NCBI GenBank assembly: GCA_938029215.1
Contig: CALHFG010000060.1
Span: 1 to 57,804, forward strand
DNA length: 57,804 nucleotides
Direction: 5' to 3'
From: an uncultured Acidimicrobiales bacterium
GTDB taxonomy: Bacteria; Actinomycetota; Acidimicrobiia; Acidimicrobiales; SZUA-35
A program made the position numbers and the translations under genes. Of the stretch, positions 16,450 to 25,019 are shown in pieces. The number at the start of each line of letters is the position of its first letter. Position 1 is the stretch's first letter. The notes below the pieces were generated by a model. It was not told the origin of the DNA. It worked only from the letters and a program-made list of their open reading frames with translations, and searched no databases.

Positions 16450-19400
16450 GTGCTGTCGATCTTTGTGGGCGATCAACTGGACGTGCTGGCCAACCGGCTG
16501 GCCGAACAACTGGTGCAACCGCTCGCGGACCCGATGCAGCCCGAGCTGGTGGCGGTGCCATCGGTGGGTTTGCAGCGATGGCTCAAACTGCATTTGGCAT
16601 CCTCGCTGGGCGGCGTCCACGGCGACGGGATTGCGGCCAACATCGACATGCCATTCCCCGGCATCCTGCGCAGCCGTCTCTTCAGCGCTGACCAGGGCGA
16701 CAACGAGGACCCATGGGAATTGTCCAGCCTCGTGTGGGCGGTGTACTCGGTGTTGGTCGATCACCGAGACGACCCCCAGCTTCAACAGATCGCTCGGCTG
16801 CCCGATGGGGCAACCTGGTACGGGCGGTCCCGGCGGATCGCAGATCTCTTCGACCGGTACGCCACCCGTCGCACCGATCTCCTGCGGCGATGGGCCAACG
16901 GTGAAGATCTCGACCCCACCGGCAAGCTCCTCGATCCCGGCTTGCGTTGGCAACCACACCTGTTTCGTCTGGTGCAAGCCCACATCGGCGCGGCCAGCCC
17001 CGCGGAGCGCCTCAGCGACCTGTTGGCCAAGGTCCGAGCGGGTGAGCTCCCGCTCGATTTGCCCGAGCGCTTCTCCATCTTCGGTGTGTCTACGCTCCCC
17101 GGTGGGCAAGGGTTCGCCGATCTGTTGAAGGCGTTTGGTGAACGGCACGACGTCACGCTGTTCATGCTCGATCCGGCGCTTGCCACCAGTCGCCGTCTCG
17201 CCGGCGAGTTCGATGGGATCGGCGAGCTGAAGCGGGCCGAAGACCGGTCGGCCGCCCGCGTGTGGCAGCCTCTGATGCGCAGCTGGGGCCGGCCCTCCCG
17301 CGAAGCCCAGCTATTGCTCCCTCGTGTGGGGTTACCCGAGGTTGTGCAGCTTCAGACCCCACCGGGTGAACCTCATTCGTTGCTGGGCGCCTTGCAGCAT
17401 CACATCCGATCGGACGCACCCGCCGCTGGCACATACGCATTGAGCGAGGACGACCACACCATCCAGCTCCACGCCTGCCATGGCGCCACCCGCCAGGTGG
17501 AGGTACTGCACGACGTGCTCCTCCATGCGTTGGCCAGCGACCCCACCCTTCACGAGTCCGACATTCTGGTGGTCAGCCCCGACCTCCCCACGTTCGCGCC
17601 GATCATCGAAGGTGTTCTGGGGCCGTCAGCTGATCGCACCGTGGGCGACTGGGAAGGGCCGGAACGTCTCCGGTACACCGTCTCGGATCGAGGGCTGAGC
17701 ACCGACGACTCGCTGGGGGCAGCGTTGCTTCATCTTGTCGGTGTGGTCGGCAGCCGATACAACGCCAGCGAGATTCTGGACTTCTGCCGGCTGGCGCCGG
17801 TGGCGCTGGCCTACGGATTCGACGGCGACGCCATCGCCCAGATCGAAAGCTGGCTCGACGCCACCGAGATCCGCTGGGGTCTCAATCAGGCCAATCGCGA
17901 ACGAAACGATCTTCATGGCGTTCGCACCAATACGTGGCGGCACGGTCTTGATCAATTGCTGGTTGGCATGGCGATCCACGATGACTTGCCGTCGCTGGGG
18001 CCAAATGATGTTCCTGCGTGGGGGGTCGAGTCCAACGGCGTCGATGTTCTGAATCGACTGATCGCGATGATGGGCCGCCTAGAACAGTTGGAAGAAGAGT
18101 GGACTCAGGCGGCGCCGGTGTCGGTGTGGAACGACCGATTGTCCTCTGCGGTCGCTGACTTTTTCCAGCTGCCGTTCGCCGACCTGTGGCAGCTGGAACG
18201 TGCCCGGACCGCCATCGCGCAACTGCAAACCGATGCTGAACGGGTGAACGCCGCCAGCCTGAACCTGACGGTTGTCGAGGTGGCCCAATTGTTGGAGGAG
18301 CGGCTGGTCGCCGGGACAGCTCGGCCCCGATTCTTCGACGGCGGGATCACCTTTACCTCCACCCGACCACTGCGGTGGGTGCCCCACCGAATGATCTGCG
18401 TATTGGGCCTAGACGAAGCCTCGATGACCGTCACCTCGCCCAGCGGTGATGACCTGCTGAGCGTCTACCCCGACATTGGCGACCCGGACCGTCGAGCCGA
18501 TCAACGGCAGGCGTTGCTGGAGGTTGTGCTGTCAGCGACCGACCAACTGGTCATCGTGCGCGAGGGGCACTCCATCAAATCAAACAAGGAAGTGCCACCC
18601 TGCATCGCAATCGCCGAGCTTCTCTCGGAGTTGCGAGCTCTTGTTCACCCTGATCACCGGCACCACGTGGGTCGACTGGAACGGCAGCATTCGCGGCACG
18701 GTTTCGATGTGCGGAACTTTGATGCCGAGCAGCCCTTTAGCTTCGATGAACGAGCCCTTCGTGCCGCTCGGGCCCGCATCGAACCATCCGATGCACGATC
18801 TGACCAGCGGCTGGCGGAGCGGACCGACCCGGTGCTCGACCTGGGAGCGCTCACCAGCGCAGTCCTCGACGGACCAAAGCACTTCTTTCAGCGGCGGATC
18901 CAGGCCTCGTTCCCGCGGGTCGACGAGGGAACCTCCGACAATCTCCCTGTCGAGTCCGATGCCTTGATGAAGTGGGGCACCCTGAGCCAGCTCATCGATC
19001 TGGAGCGCAACCACCATCCGACCGACACGTTGGTGGCCACCATTCAGGCTCGCGGCGCCTATCCGGCTGGTGTCGACTCCCAGCAGACGTTGCAGGGTTT
19101 GCAACGCACGGCTCAGGACATGATGGACGCCCTCGACCGCAGAGCGCTTGGTAGCCCGTCTGAGGACATCGACATAGCGATCACCGTGGACGGCGTAGAG
19201 CTTGTGGACCGCTTGGAGGGCGTGTATCCGGCGGTCGCTCTTGGCCCCATTCTCGCCACCGCATCCAAGCCCGACGAGCGGCTGTGGTACGCGTTGTGGG
19301 TTCAGCTGTGTGCCCTCACCCTGGCTCGGCCAAACGAGGACTGGACCGCGGTCGGCGTCTCGAAGAACACCGATCCTAAGAGCGACGAAAACGCGGCGCT

Positions 19401-19785
19401 CATGACCATTGGGCTCGCCGGTGCTGACGCTCAAGAGCGGCACGCCATCGCTCGCCGAGTGCTGGCGTCCCTGCTTGCGATCCATCGTCGAGCAATGGCC
19501 GAGCCTTTGCCTATTCACTACAAAGCGAAGTTCGAAACCAAGGGCGCCAGCTCATTCATCAAGAATTGGGAAGATGGCATGTTCCCGGGTCTGCAGTCCG
19601 ACACCTACCTGCAGGCTGCCTTCGGAAAGATCACCGACGCCGAGTTTCTCTCCCTTCCCGTCGCCGCCCACGACGTACCCCTCCGCAGCGGATCACCTCG
19701 GCCAGGTCGGTTCCAGCACTACCGAGCGGTCATCCAAGAGCTTTGGGATGCCTCGGCGGTCCTTGGGTCGGGCGACGCGTCATGA
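16450..19785 (+). CDS. recC: exodeoxyribonuclease V subunit gamma (RecC)
   Basis: An 1111-residue RecC-like protein starting at GTG 16450. The N-terminus has the family segment VAVPSVGLQRWLKLHLA, and further matches include FSIFGVSTLPGGQGFADLL, the Rec-type FDGGITFTSTRPLRWVPHR and VLGLDEASM. RecC is an inactivated helicase-nuclease relative that recognises Chi-like sites and splits strands in RecBCD. It opens the recC-recB-recD operon; its stop overlaps the recB ATG (ATGA). The length matches E. coli RecC. Confidence 0.94.
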   Translation: MLSIFVGDQLDVLANRLAEQLVQPLADPMQPELVAVPSVGLQRWLKLHLASSLGGVHGDGIAANIDMPFPGILRSRLFSADQGDNEDPWELSSLVWAVYSVLVDHRDDPQLQQIARLPDGATWYGRSRRIADLFDRYATRRTDLLRRWANGEDLDPTGKLLDPGLRWQPHLFRLVQAHIGAASPAERLSDLLAKVRAGELPLDLPERFSIFGVSTLPGGQGFADLLKAFGERHDVTLFMLDPALATSRRLAGEFDGIGELKRAEDRSAARVWQPLMRSWGRPSREAQLLLPRVGLPEVVQLQTPPGEPHSLLGALQHHIRSDAPAAGTYALSEDDHTIQLHACHGATRQVEVLHDVLLHALASDPTLHESDILVVSPDLPTFAPIIEGVLGPSADRTVGDWEGPERLRYTVSDRGLSTDDSLGAALLHLVGVVGSRYNASEILDFCRLAPVALAYGFDGDAIAQIESWLDATEIRWGLNQANRERNDLHGVRTNTWRHGLDQLLVGMAIHDDLPSLGPNDVPAWGVESNGVDVLNRLIAMMGRLEQLEEEWTQAAPVSVWNDRLSSAVADFFQLPFADLWQLERARTAIAQLQTDAERVNAASLNLTVVEVAQLLEERLVAGTARPRFFDGGITFTSTRPLRWVPHRMICVLGLDEASMTVTSPSGDDLLSVYPDIGDPDRRADQRQALLEVVLSATDQLVIVREGHSIKSNKEVPPCIAIAELLSELRALVHPDHRHHVGRLERQHSRHGFDVRNFDAEQPFSFDERALRAARARIEPSDARSDQRLAERTDPVLDLGALTSAVLDGPKHFFQRRIQASFPRVDEGTSDNLPVESDALMKWGTLSQLIDLERNHHPTDTLVATIQARGAYPAGVDSQQTLQGLQRTAQDMMDALDRRALGSPSEDIDIAITVDGVELVDRLEGVYPAVALGPILATASKPDERLWYALWVQLCALTLARPNEDWTAVGVSKNTDPKSDENAALMTIGLAGADAQERHAIARRVLASLLAIHRRAMAEPLPIHYKAKFETKGASSFIKNWEDGMFPGLQSDTYLQAAFGKITDAEFLSLPVAAHDVPLRSGSPRPGRFQHYRAVIQELWDASAVLGSGDAS

Positions 19786-22700
19786 TCGCAGCATTCGACC
19801 TGAAGAACGACCTCCCAACGGGCCGCACCGCGCTGGAAGCCAGCGCGGGGACCGGCAAAACGTTCAGCATCGCCGGGATGGTCACCGGATACGTGGCCGA
19901 GGCCGGGATCGAGATCGGCGCCGTGCTCGTGGTGACCTTCACCAAGGCCGCAGCTGCAGAGTTACGCGACCGAATTCGGGCCCGGATCGAGGCGGCCCTG
20001 CACGGGGTCGAGTCGGCGAGGCGGGGGAGTCGTCCCGAAACCGACGACCCGCTACTGCTTCGGCTCATGGCCGGAGATCCCGAGGACCTCGACATCAGGT
20101 TTGAGCGCCTCGAGGTCGCGCTCGCCGATTTCGACACCGCCACTATCAGCACCATCCACTCCTTCGCCCAGAACCTCTTGGCCGAGCAGGGCCTGGCCGC
20201 CGCCAGCAATCCCGATGCCACCCTCTTAGAAGACACCTCCATCGTGTTGTCCGAAGCGGTCGCCGATGTACTGGCTGCTCGCGGAGCGTCGGGGAAGACG
20301 TTCGTGCGACCCAAATGGGTGTCCGATGGTGCCGAAGCGGCGCTGGCTCGAGAGGTGGCGGTGTTGCGTCCTACTCGGGCCGAGGTTGAGGCCTACACCG
20401 GCCGCGCCGCCCCGGTGTTGGAAACGCTCGATCAGATGGCCGAACTGGCCGAGGTCGTCGACCAGGTGGTGTCCCGGGTGCGCTCCATCCGCCGCGCTCG
20501 CGCCGTCCTGGGGTTTGAGGACCTGTTGTCGGTGGCCCGCTCGCTGGCCGTCGACCCGGTCGAAGGACCACAGATGGTTCGCGACGTGCAAAAACGCTAC
20601 CAGGTTGCCCTGATCGACGAATTTCAAGACACCGATGCGGTGCAGTGGGAGCTGTTGTCGACCCTGTTTTCCGGTATTCACGCCTTCACGTTGGTGGGCG
20701 ACCCCAAACAGTCGATCTATCGATTCCGCGGCGCCGACATCGACAGCTACCGCGCCGCCGTGAACTCGTGCGACCACCAGTTCACGCTCGACAAGAACTT
20801 CCGATCCGACGCATTGATGCTCAAAGGTGCCGAAGCCCTGTTCCAGGGTCGACACTTCGGGCACCCCGACATCTCGTTCGCGTCGGTGCAATGCGGAATG
20901 GACAGCCTCGACCCCCTCACCAGCCAGCGCGGACCCAGGTCTGGCGTCGAGGTGCGGTGTGCCGACTTTGGTGCAATCGCGGCCCAATCGAAGGCTCAGA
21001 TCGAGCGGGACATTGGAGCCACCGTGGTGGAACTGTTGCAAACAACCACGCTCCCCGACGAAGATGGCGTGCCGCGGGCGTTGCGTCCGGGCGACATTGC
21101 GGTGCTGGTGAAGAGCCACAACGCAGCTCCCGGTATCCAACGCACTCTCGGCCACTGTGGGGTGCCGTCGGTGGTGGGCAAAGTGGGCTCGGTCATGAAG
21201 ACCGACGCCGCGCTGCAACTGCTCACCCTGCTGCGGGCGATCGCAATTCCTGCATCCGAACGCCGGGTTCGGGCGGCGGCGATCGGCTGGTTCGTAGAGG
21301 AGACCTGGGAGCGGATCGAAACGGGCTATCTCGACGACGCCGGCATTCGCCAGTCGGTTGTGACCGACTTGCAACACCAGTTCAGCCAGTGGGCCGACCT
21401 CCTCGACCGGCAGGGTCTGCCGGCCTTCTTCGATCACGTCTGGCAGCACAACGACCTGGCGGTGCGGCTGATGCGGCAGGGTGACGGCGAGCGACGCCTC
21501 ACCGACCTGAACCATCTACGCGAGATCCTGCAAGGCTCGGGGGAGACCCAGATTCACCGGCTGGTCGAACGCTTTGAGGTTCTGATGGCGCAGGACGAAG
21601 ACGACGAAGCTGACTCCGATGCCTTCGCCCGACGCACCGATTCCGACGACGATGCGGTGCAGGTCATGACCGTGCACGCCTCCAAGGGTCTCGAATTTCC
21701 GGTGGTGCTTACCGTGGGGCTGCACGCCCGCGTGACCGCCAGTCGCCCGTCTGCGCTCGACCGACCCGGTGGGCGTGAGTTGCTGCTGGGCGCGGCAAAG
21801 CACTGGAAAGACAGCGACTTCGACGACGAGGTAAAGGACCAGCTGCTGGGTGAACTGCGTCGGCTCATCTATGTGGCCGTCACCCGGGCCAAACACCTGT
21901 CGATCCTGTATGTCGCCAAGCCGGAAAAAGGTGCGCTGGCTCAGATCCTCTTCGATGGGAAAGCGCCGACCGATACGGCCACCGCGGTTGCCGACCTCTC
22001 CGCCAGCCGAACCGGCCACGACAATAGCTTCCGCGTGGTCGCCATCGATCCGCCCTTCGACCTGCCGGTGTGGAACCGGCCCAACGATGGAAGCACTACC
22101 CGTCTCGACGTCGCCCGAATCGAGCGGGCATTCGACCGATCGCCTCGGCGGTGGTCCTTCACCAGAATCAGCGGGTTTCGGGTGCAAGAAGGCGATCACA
22201 CCGAAGACGGTTCCACCGCTGCACTAGGGCAAGATGCCCCCGAAACCGGTGTCACCGATGAGGCCACTCCCGACGGGTTGACCGTTGATGATTCCGATGT
22301 CCCCGGCTCGGAGCTGCCCCTGGGCAACGTGGCCGGCGGCGCGTCGTTTGGCACCCTGGTGCACGAAGTCTTGGAGAACATCGACTTTGCGTCGCCCAAC
22401 CTGGCACAGGAGTTGGCCTCGGAAGTAGGCACCGCCGTTCAATGGTCCAACTGGTCGATCGACCCCGAGGAGCTAACCAACGGTCTCCTGGCGGCGATCG
22501 AGACGCCGTTAGGTTCGCTCCTCGACGATCGCCCGATGCGGAGCTTCGAGGCCAGCGACGTGCTGGATGAGATGAGTTTTGAGTTGCCCCTGGCACCTGA
22601 AGTCGCCCCCGAGCACCGCCCAACCGGGGCCGACATCGGGAGGCTGGCGGTCAAACATCTGGCGTCCCACGACCCTCTTCAACCGTGGGCCCGCGATCTA

Positions 22701-23153
22701 GCCGACGGCGGAATCCGGGTCGATCTGGCCGGCCACCTCACCGGTGCCATCGACGGGATTTTCCGGGTTCGCGACGAGGGTCGGCCGGATCGATTTGTGG
22801 TGGTCGACTACAAGACCAACCGCCTCGGGACCTACGGCACCTCTCTCCGACTGAGCGACTATGAACGGCCTGCCATGGCCACCGCCATGGCCCATCACGA
22901 CTACCCGCTGCAGGCCCTGCTGTATGCAACGGCGCTTCATCGCTATCTCCGATGGCGGCTGCCCGACTACGATCCCGGCGTTCATCTCGGTGGAGCGGCC
23001 TACCTCTTTGTTCGCGGAATGATTGGGCCCCAGACCCCGCTGTCAGACGGTGTTCCTCACGGGGTGTTCACCTGGGACATCCCCTCCGTTCTCGTAACCG
23101 AGCTCAGCGACCTCCTTCACAGCGGCGTCACCGAACCGGGGGAGCGCACATGA
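19782..23153 (+). CDS. recB: exodeoxyribonuclease V subunit beta (RecB)
   Basis: An 1123-residue UvrD-type helicase fused to a nuclease. Walker A is in EASAGTGKTFSI (about residues 19-28), Walker B in ALIDEFQDTDAVQWELL (about 280), then GDPKQSIYRFRGAD, the motif VMTVHASKGLEFPVV and VAVTRAKHL. The C-terminal nuclease domain has FGTLVHEVLENI, GAIDGIFR and the catalytic VVVDYKTNRLG (about 1008). ATG 19782 is chosen because it overlaps the recC stop; the upstream extension lies in recC. RecBCD resects double-strand breaks for recombination and degrades foreign linear DNA. Confidence 0.95.
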   Translation: MIAAFDLKNDLPTGRTALEASAGTGKTFSIAGMVTGYVAEAGIEIGAVLVVTFTKAAAAELRDRIRARIEAALHGVESARRGSRPETDDPLLLRLMAGDPEDLDIRFERLEVALADFDTATISTIHSFAQNLLAEQGLAAASNPDATLLEDTSIVLSEAVADVLAARGASGKTFVRPKWVSDGAEAALAREVAVLRPTRAEVEAYTGRAAPVLETLDQMAELAEVVDQVVSRVRSIRRARAVLGFEDLLSVARSLAVDPVEGPQMVRDVQKRYQVALIDEFQDTDAVQWELLSTLFSGIHAFTLVGDPKQSIYRFRGADIDSYRAAVNSCDHQFTLDKNFRSDALMLKGAEALFQGRHFGHPDISFASVQCGMDSLDPLTSQRGPRSGVEVRCADFGAIAAQSKAQIERDIGATVVELLQTTTLPDEDGVPRALRPGDIAVLVKSHNAAPGIQRTLGHCGVPSVVGKVGSVMKTDAALQLLTLLRAIAIPASERRVRAAAIGWFVEETWERIETGYLDDAGIRQSVVTDLQHQFSQWADLLDRQGLPAFFDHVWQHNDLAVRLMRQGDGERRLTDLNHLREILQGSGETQIHRLVERFEVLMAQDEDDEADSDAFARRTDSDDDAVQVMTVHASKGLEFPVVLTVGLHARVTASRPSALDRPGGRELLLGAAKHWKDSDFDDEVKDQLLGELRRLIYVAVTRAKHLSILYVAKPEKGALAQILFDGKAPTDTATAVADLSASRTGHDNSFRVVAIDPPFDLPVWNRPNDGSTTRLDVARIERAFDRSPRRWSFTRISGFRVQEGDHTEDGSTAALGQDAPETGVTDEATPDGLTVDDSDVPGSELPLGNVAGGASFGTLVHEVLENIDFASPNLAQELASEVGTAVQWSNWSIDPEELTNGLLAAIETPLGSLLDDRPMRSFEASDVLDEMSFELPLAPEVAPEHRPTGADIGRLAVKHLASHDPLQPWARDLADGGIRVDLAGHLTGAIDGIFRVRDEGRPDRFVVVDYKTNRLGTYGTSLRLSDYERPAMATAMAHHDYPLQALLYATALHRYLRWRLPDYDPGVHLGGAAYLFVRGMIGPQTPLSDGVPHGVFTWDIPSVLVTELSDLLHSGVTEPGERT

Positions 23154-24991
23154 GTCGGGCCCATCTCACCCCTCGAGCGCCTACGGGTTTGCAGTGGATC
23201 CAACCGTTTGTGGACGTCGGCGTTCTCAACGCTGTGGATCTTGGCTTTGCCCAATTGGTCCACCAGAACCTCGCCGACCGATCGATCCGGCCCGCGGATC
23301 AGCGCATGGTGGTGCTGGCAGCCGCGCTGGCCGCCCGTGCCCCTCAGAGAGGCCATGTGGCCGTCGACCTGGCCCAGGTTGCGGCGACCGCCGCAGTGGA
23401 CTCGCCGCCGCTACGAAGCCAATCGGGTGACATACCAGGGCTGACGGTTGCCGACCTTCCCTGGCCAGATCCCACCAAGTGGGTAAAGACGCTGCAGACC
23501 CAGCTGGACAAGGGTCGGCTCGATGGCATCGTTCGTGGCCCACAGGCTCCGCTGGGACTTGGTCTGCCGGTGGAACTGATGGTGTATGACCGCGGTCTGC
23601 TGTACCTCGAGCGGTACTACAGCTACGAGTTCTCGGTGAAGAAGGCCCTCAGTGATCTGGCCGGCAGCCAAACGCTCCCCGCTTCGTTATCGACCGCGGC
23701 GGCACGCGACACGTTGGATGAGCTGTTCGAAGATTCCGGGCCGCAGAGGGCAGCAGCCGAGCATGCGATCTCCCATCGGCTCACCGTGATCGCCGGAGGG
23801 CCCGGAACCGGCAAGACATACACGCTGACCCGGGTGCTGGCGGCTCTTCTCAGCGCCGACCCGCAGCCTCGGATTGGATTGGCAGCACCTACCGGCAAGG
23901 CGGCCAGCCGCATGAAAGACGCCATCGGCGAAGCCACCGACGAGCTCGATTCGGGCCTGGCCGAGACCCTCCGAGGCGTCGAGGCATCAACGATCCATCG
24001 GATGCTGGGCTGGAACGACGGGATCCGATTCCGCCACAACCGCTCCAACCCGCTGCCATTCGACGTCGTTGTCATCGACGAAGTGTCCATGGTGTCGTTG
24101 CCGCTGATGGGTCGGCTGGTCGAGGCAATCGGCCCATCCACCCGGGTCATCTTGGTTGGCGATCCGTACCAGTTAGCCAGCGTCGAAGCCGGCGCCGTGT
24201 TGGGTGACATCACCGGCAGTACCGGTCGGGTGGCCCAGTCGGTACGGACCCTCACCGACGCCCGTCGTTTTACAACCGACTCGGGAATTGCGGTGATGGC
24301 TGAGGCGATTCGGCATGGCGACGCCGACCGGGTGGTCGAGGTGTTGGATAGTCCTGCCTTCGCCGACGTTGAGCGGCTCGACCCCGATCAGACCCACGAA
24401 CTTCTGAACTCGACAATTGCCAGTGGCGTTGAGGCCATGCATGCGGCGCTAGATGGCGATGCCAAAAAGGCGTTGGCGCTTGGGTCGGCCACGAAGTTCT
24501 TGTGCGCGACTCGACGGGGCGACAATGGGCGGGACGAGTGGCAGAAGCGGATTGAGACCGGCGTTCGGTCGCTGGTCGACAACTATCACTTCCGTGGCCG
24601 CTGGTATGTGGGACGGCCCATCATCGCCACCTCGAACGACTATGTGTTGCGACTCTTCAACGGCGATACCGGTGTGGTGGTCAAATCGGCCAATGGCCGG
24701 ATGGTGGTGTTCCCCGACGCCGACAATAGCGAACCGCTGAACCCAGCTCAGATCGGTGAGTTCGACACCTGGTGGGCCATGACGATTCACAAGAGTCAGG
24801 GATCGGAGTTCCCCCACGCGGTCGTGGCCCTGCCCGAACCGGGGTCGCCCATCCTGACCCGCGAACTTCTGTACACGGGCGTAACGAGAGCGAAGAACCA
24901 GGTGACGGTCATCGCCACCGAGGCCGCCGTTCGAGAAGCGGTTTCCACCAGAATCCGCAGAGCCTCCGGTCTCGCCCGAATGCTCTCCTAG
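23150..24991 (+). CDS. recD: exodeoxyribonuclease V subunit alpha (RecD)
   Basis: A 613-residue SF1B helicase. The N-terminal domain contains the usual RecD segment GLPVELMVYDRGLLYLERYY. Walker A is VIAGGPGTGKTYTLTR (about 218), followed by APTGKAASRM, Walker B VVIDEVSMVSLPLM, GDPYQLASVEAGAVLGD and the late motifs TIHKSQGSEFPHAV and YTGVTRAK. The ATG at 23150 overlaps the recB stop (ATGA). All three RecBCD subunits are thus intact and coupled. Confidence 0.95.
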   Translation: MSRAHLTPRAPTGLQWIQPFVDVGVLNAVDLGFAQLVHQNLADRSIRPADQRMVVLAAALAARAPQRGHVAVDLAQVAATAAVDSPPLRSQSGDIPGLTVADLPWPDPTKWVKTLQTQLDKGRLDGIVRGPQAPLGLGLPVELMVYDRGLLYLERYYSYEFSVKKALSDLAGSQTLPASLSTAAARDTLDELFEDSGPQRAAAEHAISHRLTVIAGGPGTGKTYTLTRVLAALLSADPQPRIGLAAPTGKAASRMKDAIGEATDELDSGLAETLRGVEASTIHRMLGWNDGIRFRHNRSNPLPFDVVVIDEVSMVSLPLMGRLVEAIGPSTRVILVGDPYQLASVEAGAVLGDITGSTGRVAQSVRTLTDARRFTTDSGIAVMAEAIRHGDADRVVEVLDSPAFADVERLDPDQTHELLNSTIASGVEAMHAALDGDAKKALALGSATKFLCATRRGDNGRDEWQKRIETGVRSLVDNYHFRGRWYVGRPIIATSNDYVLRLFNGDTGVVVKSANGRMVVFPDADNSEPLNPAQIGEFDTWWAMTIHKSQGSEFPHAVVALPEPGSPILTRELLYTGVTRAKNQVTVIATEAAVREAVSTRIRRASGLARMLS

Positions 24992-25019
24992 GTTGCAGTC
25001 GACGCCGTAAGATCGATGG

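Noticed and set aside
20226-21515. 429-codon open frame antisense to recB
   Set aside because: Composition is that of a GC-rich shadow frame, and recB motifs are intact on the other strand.
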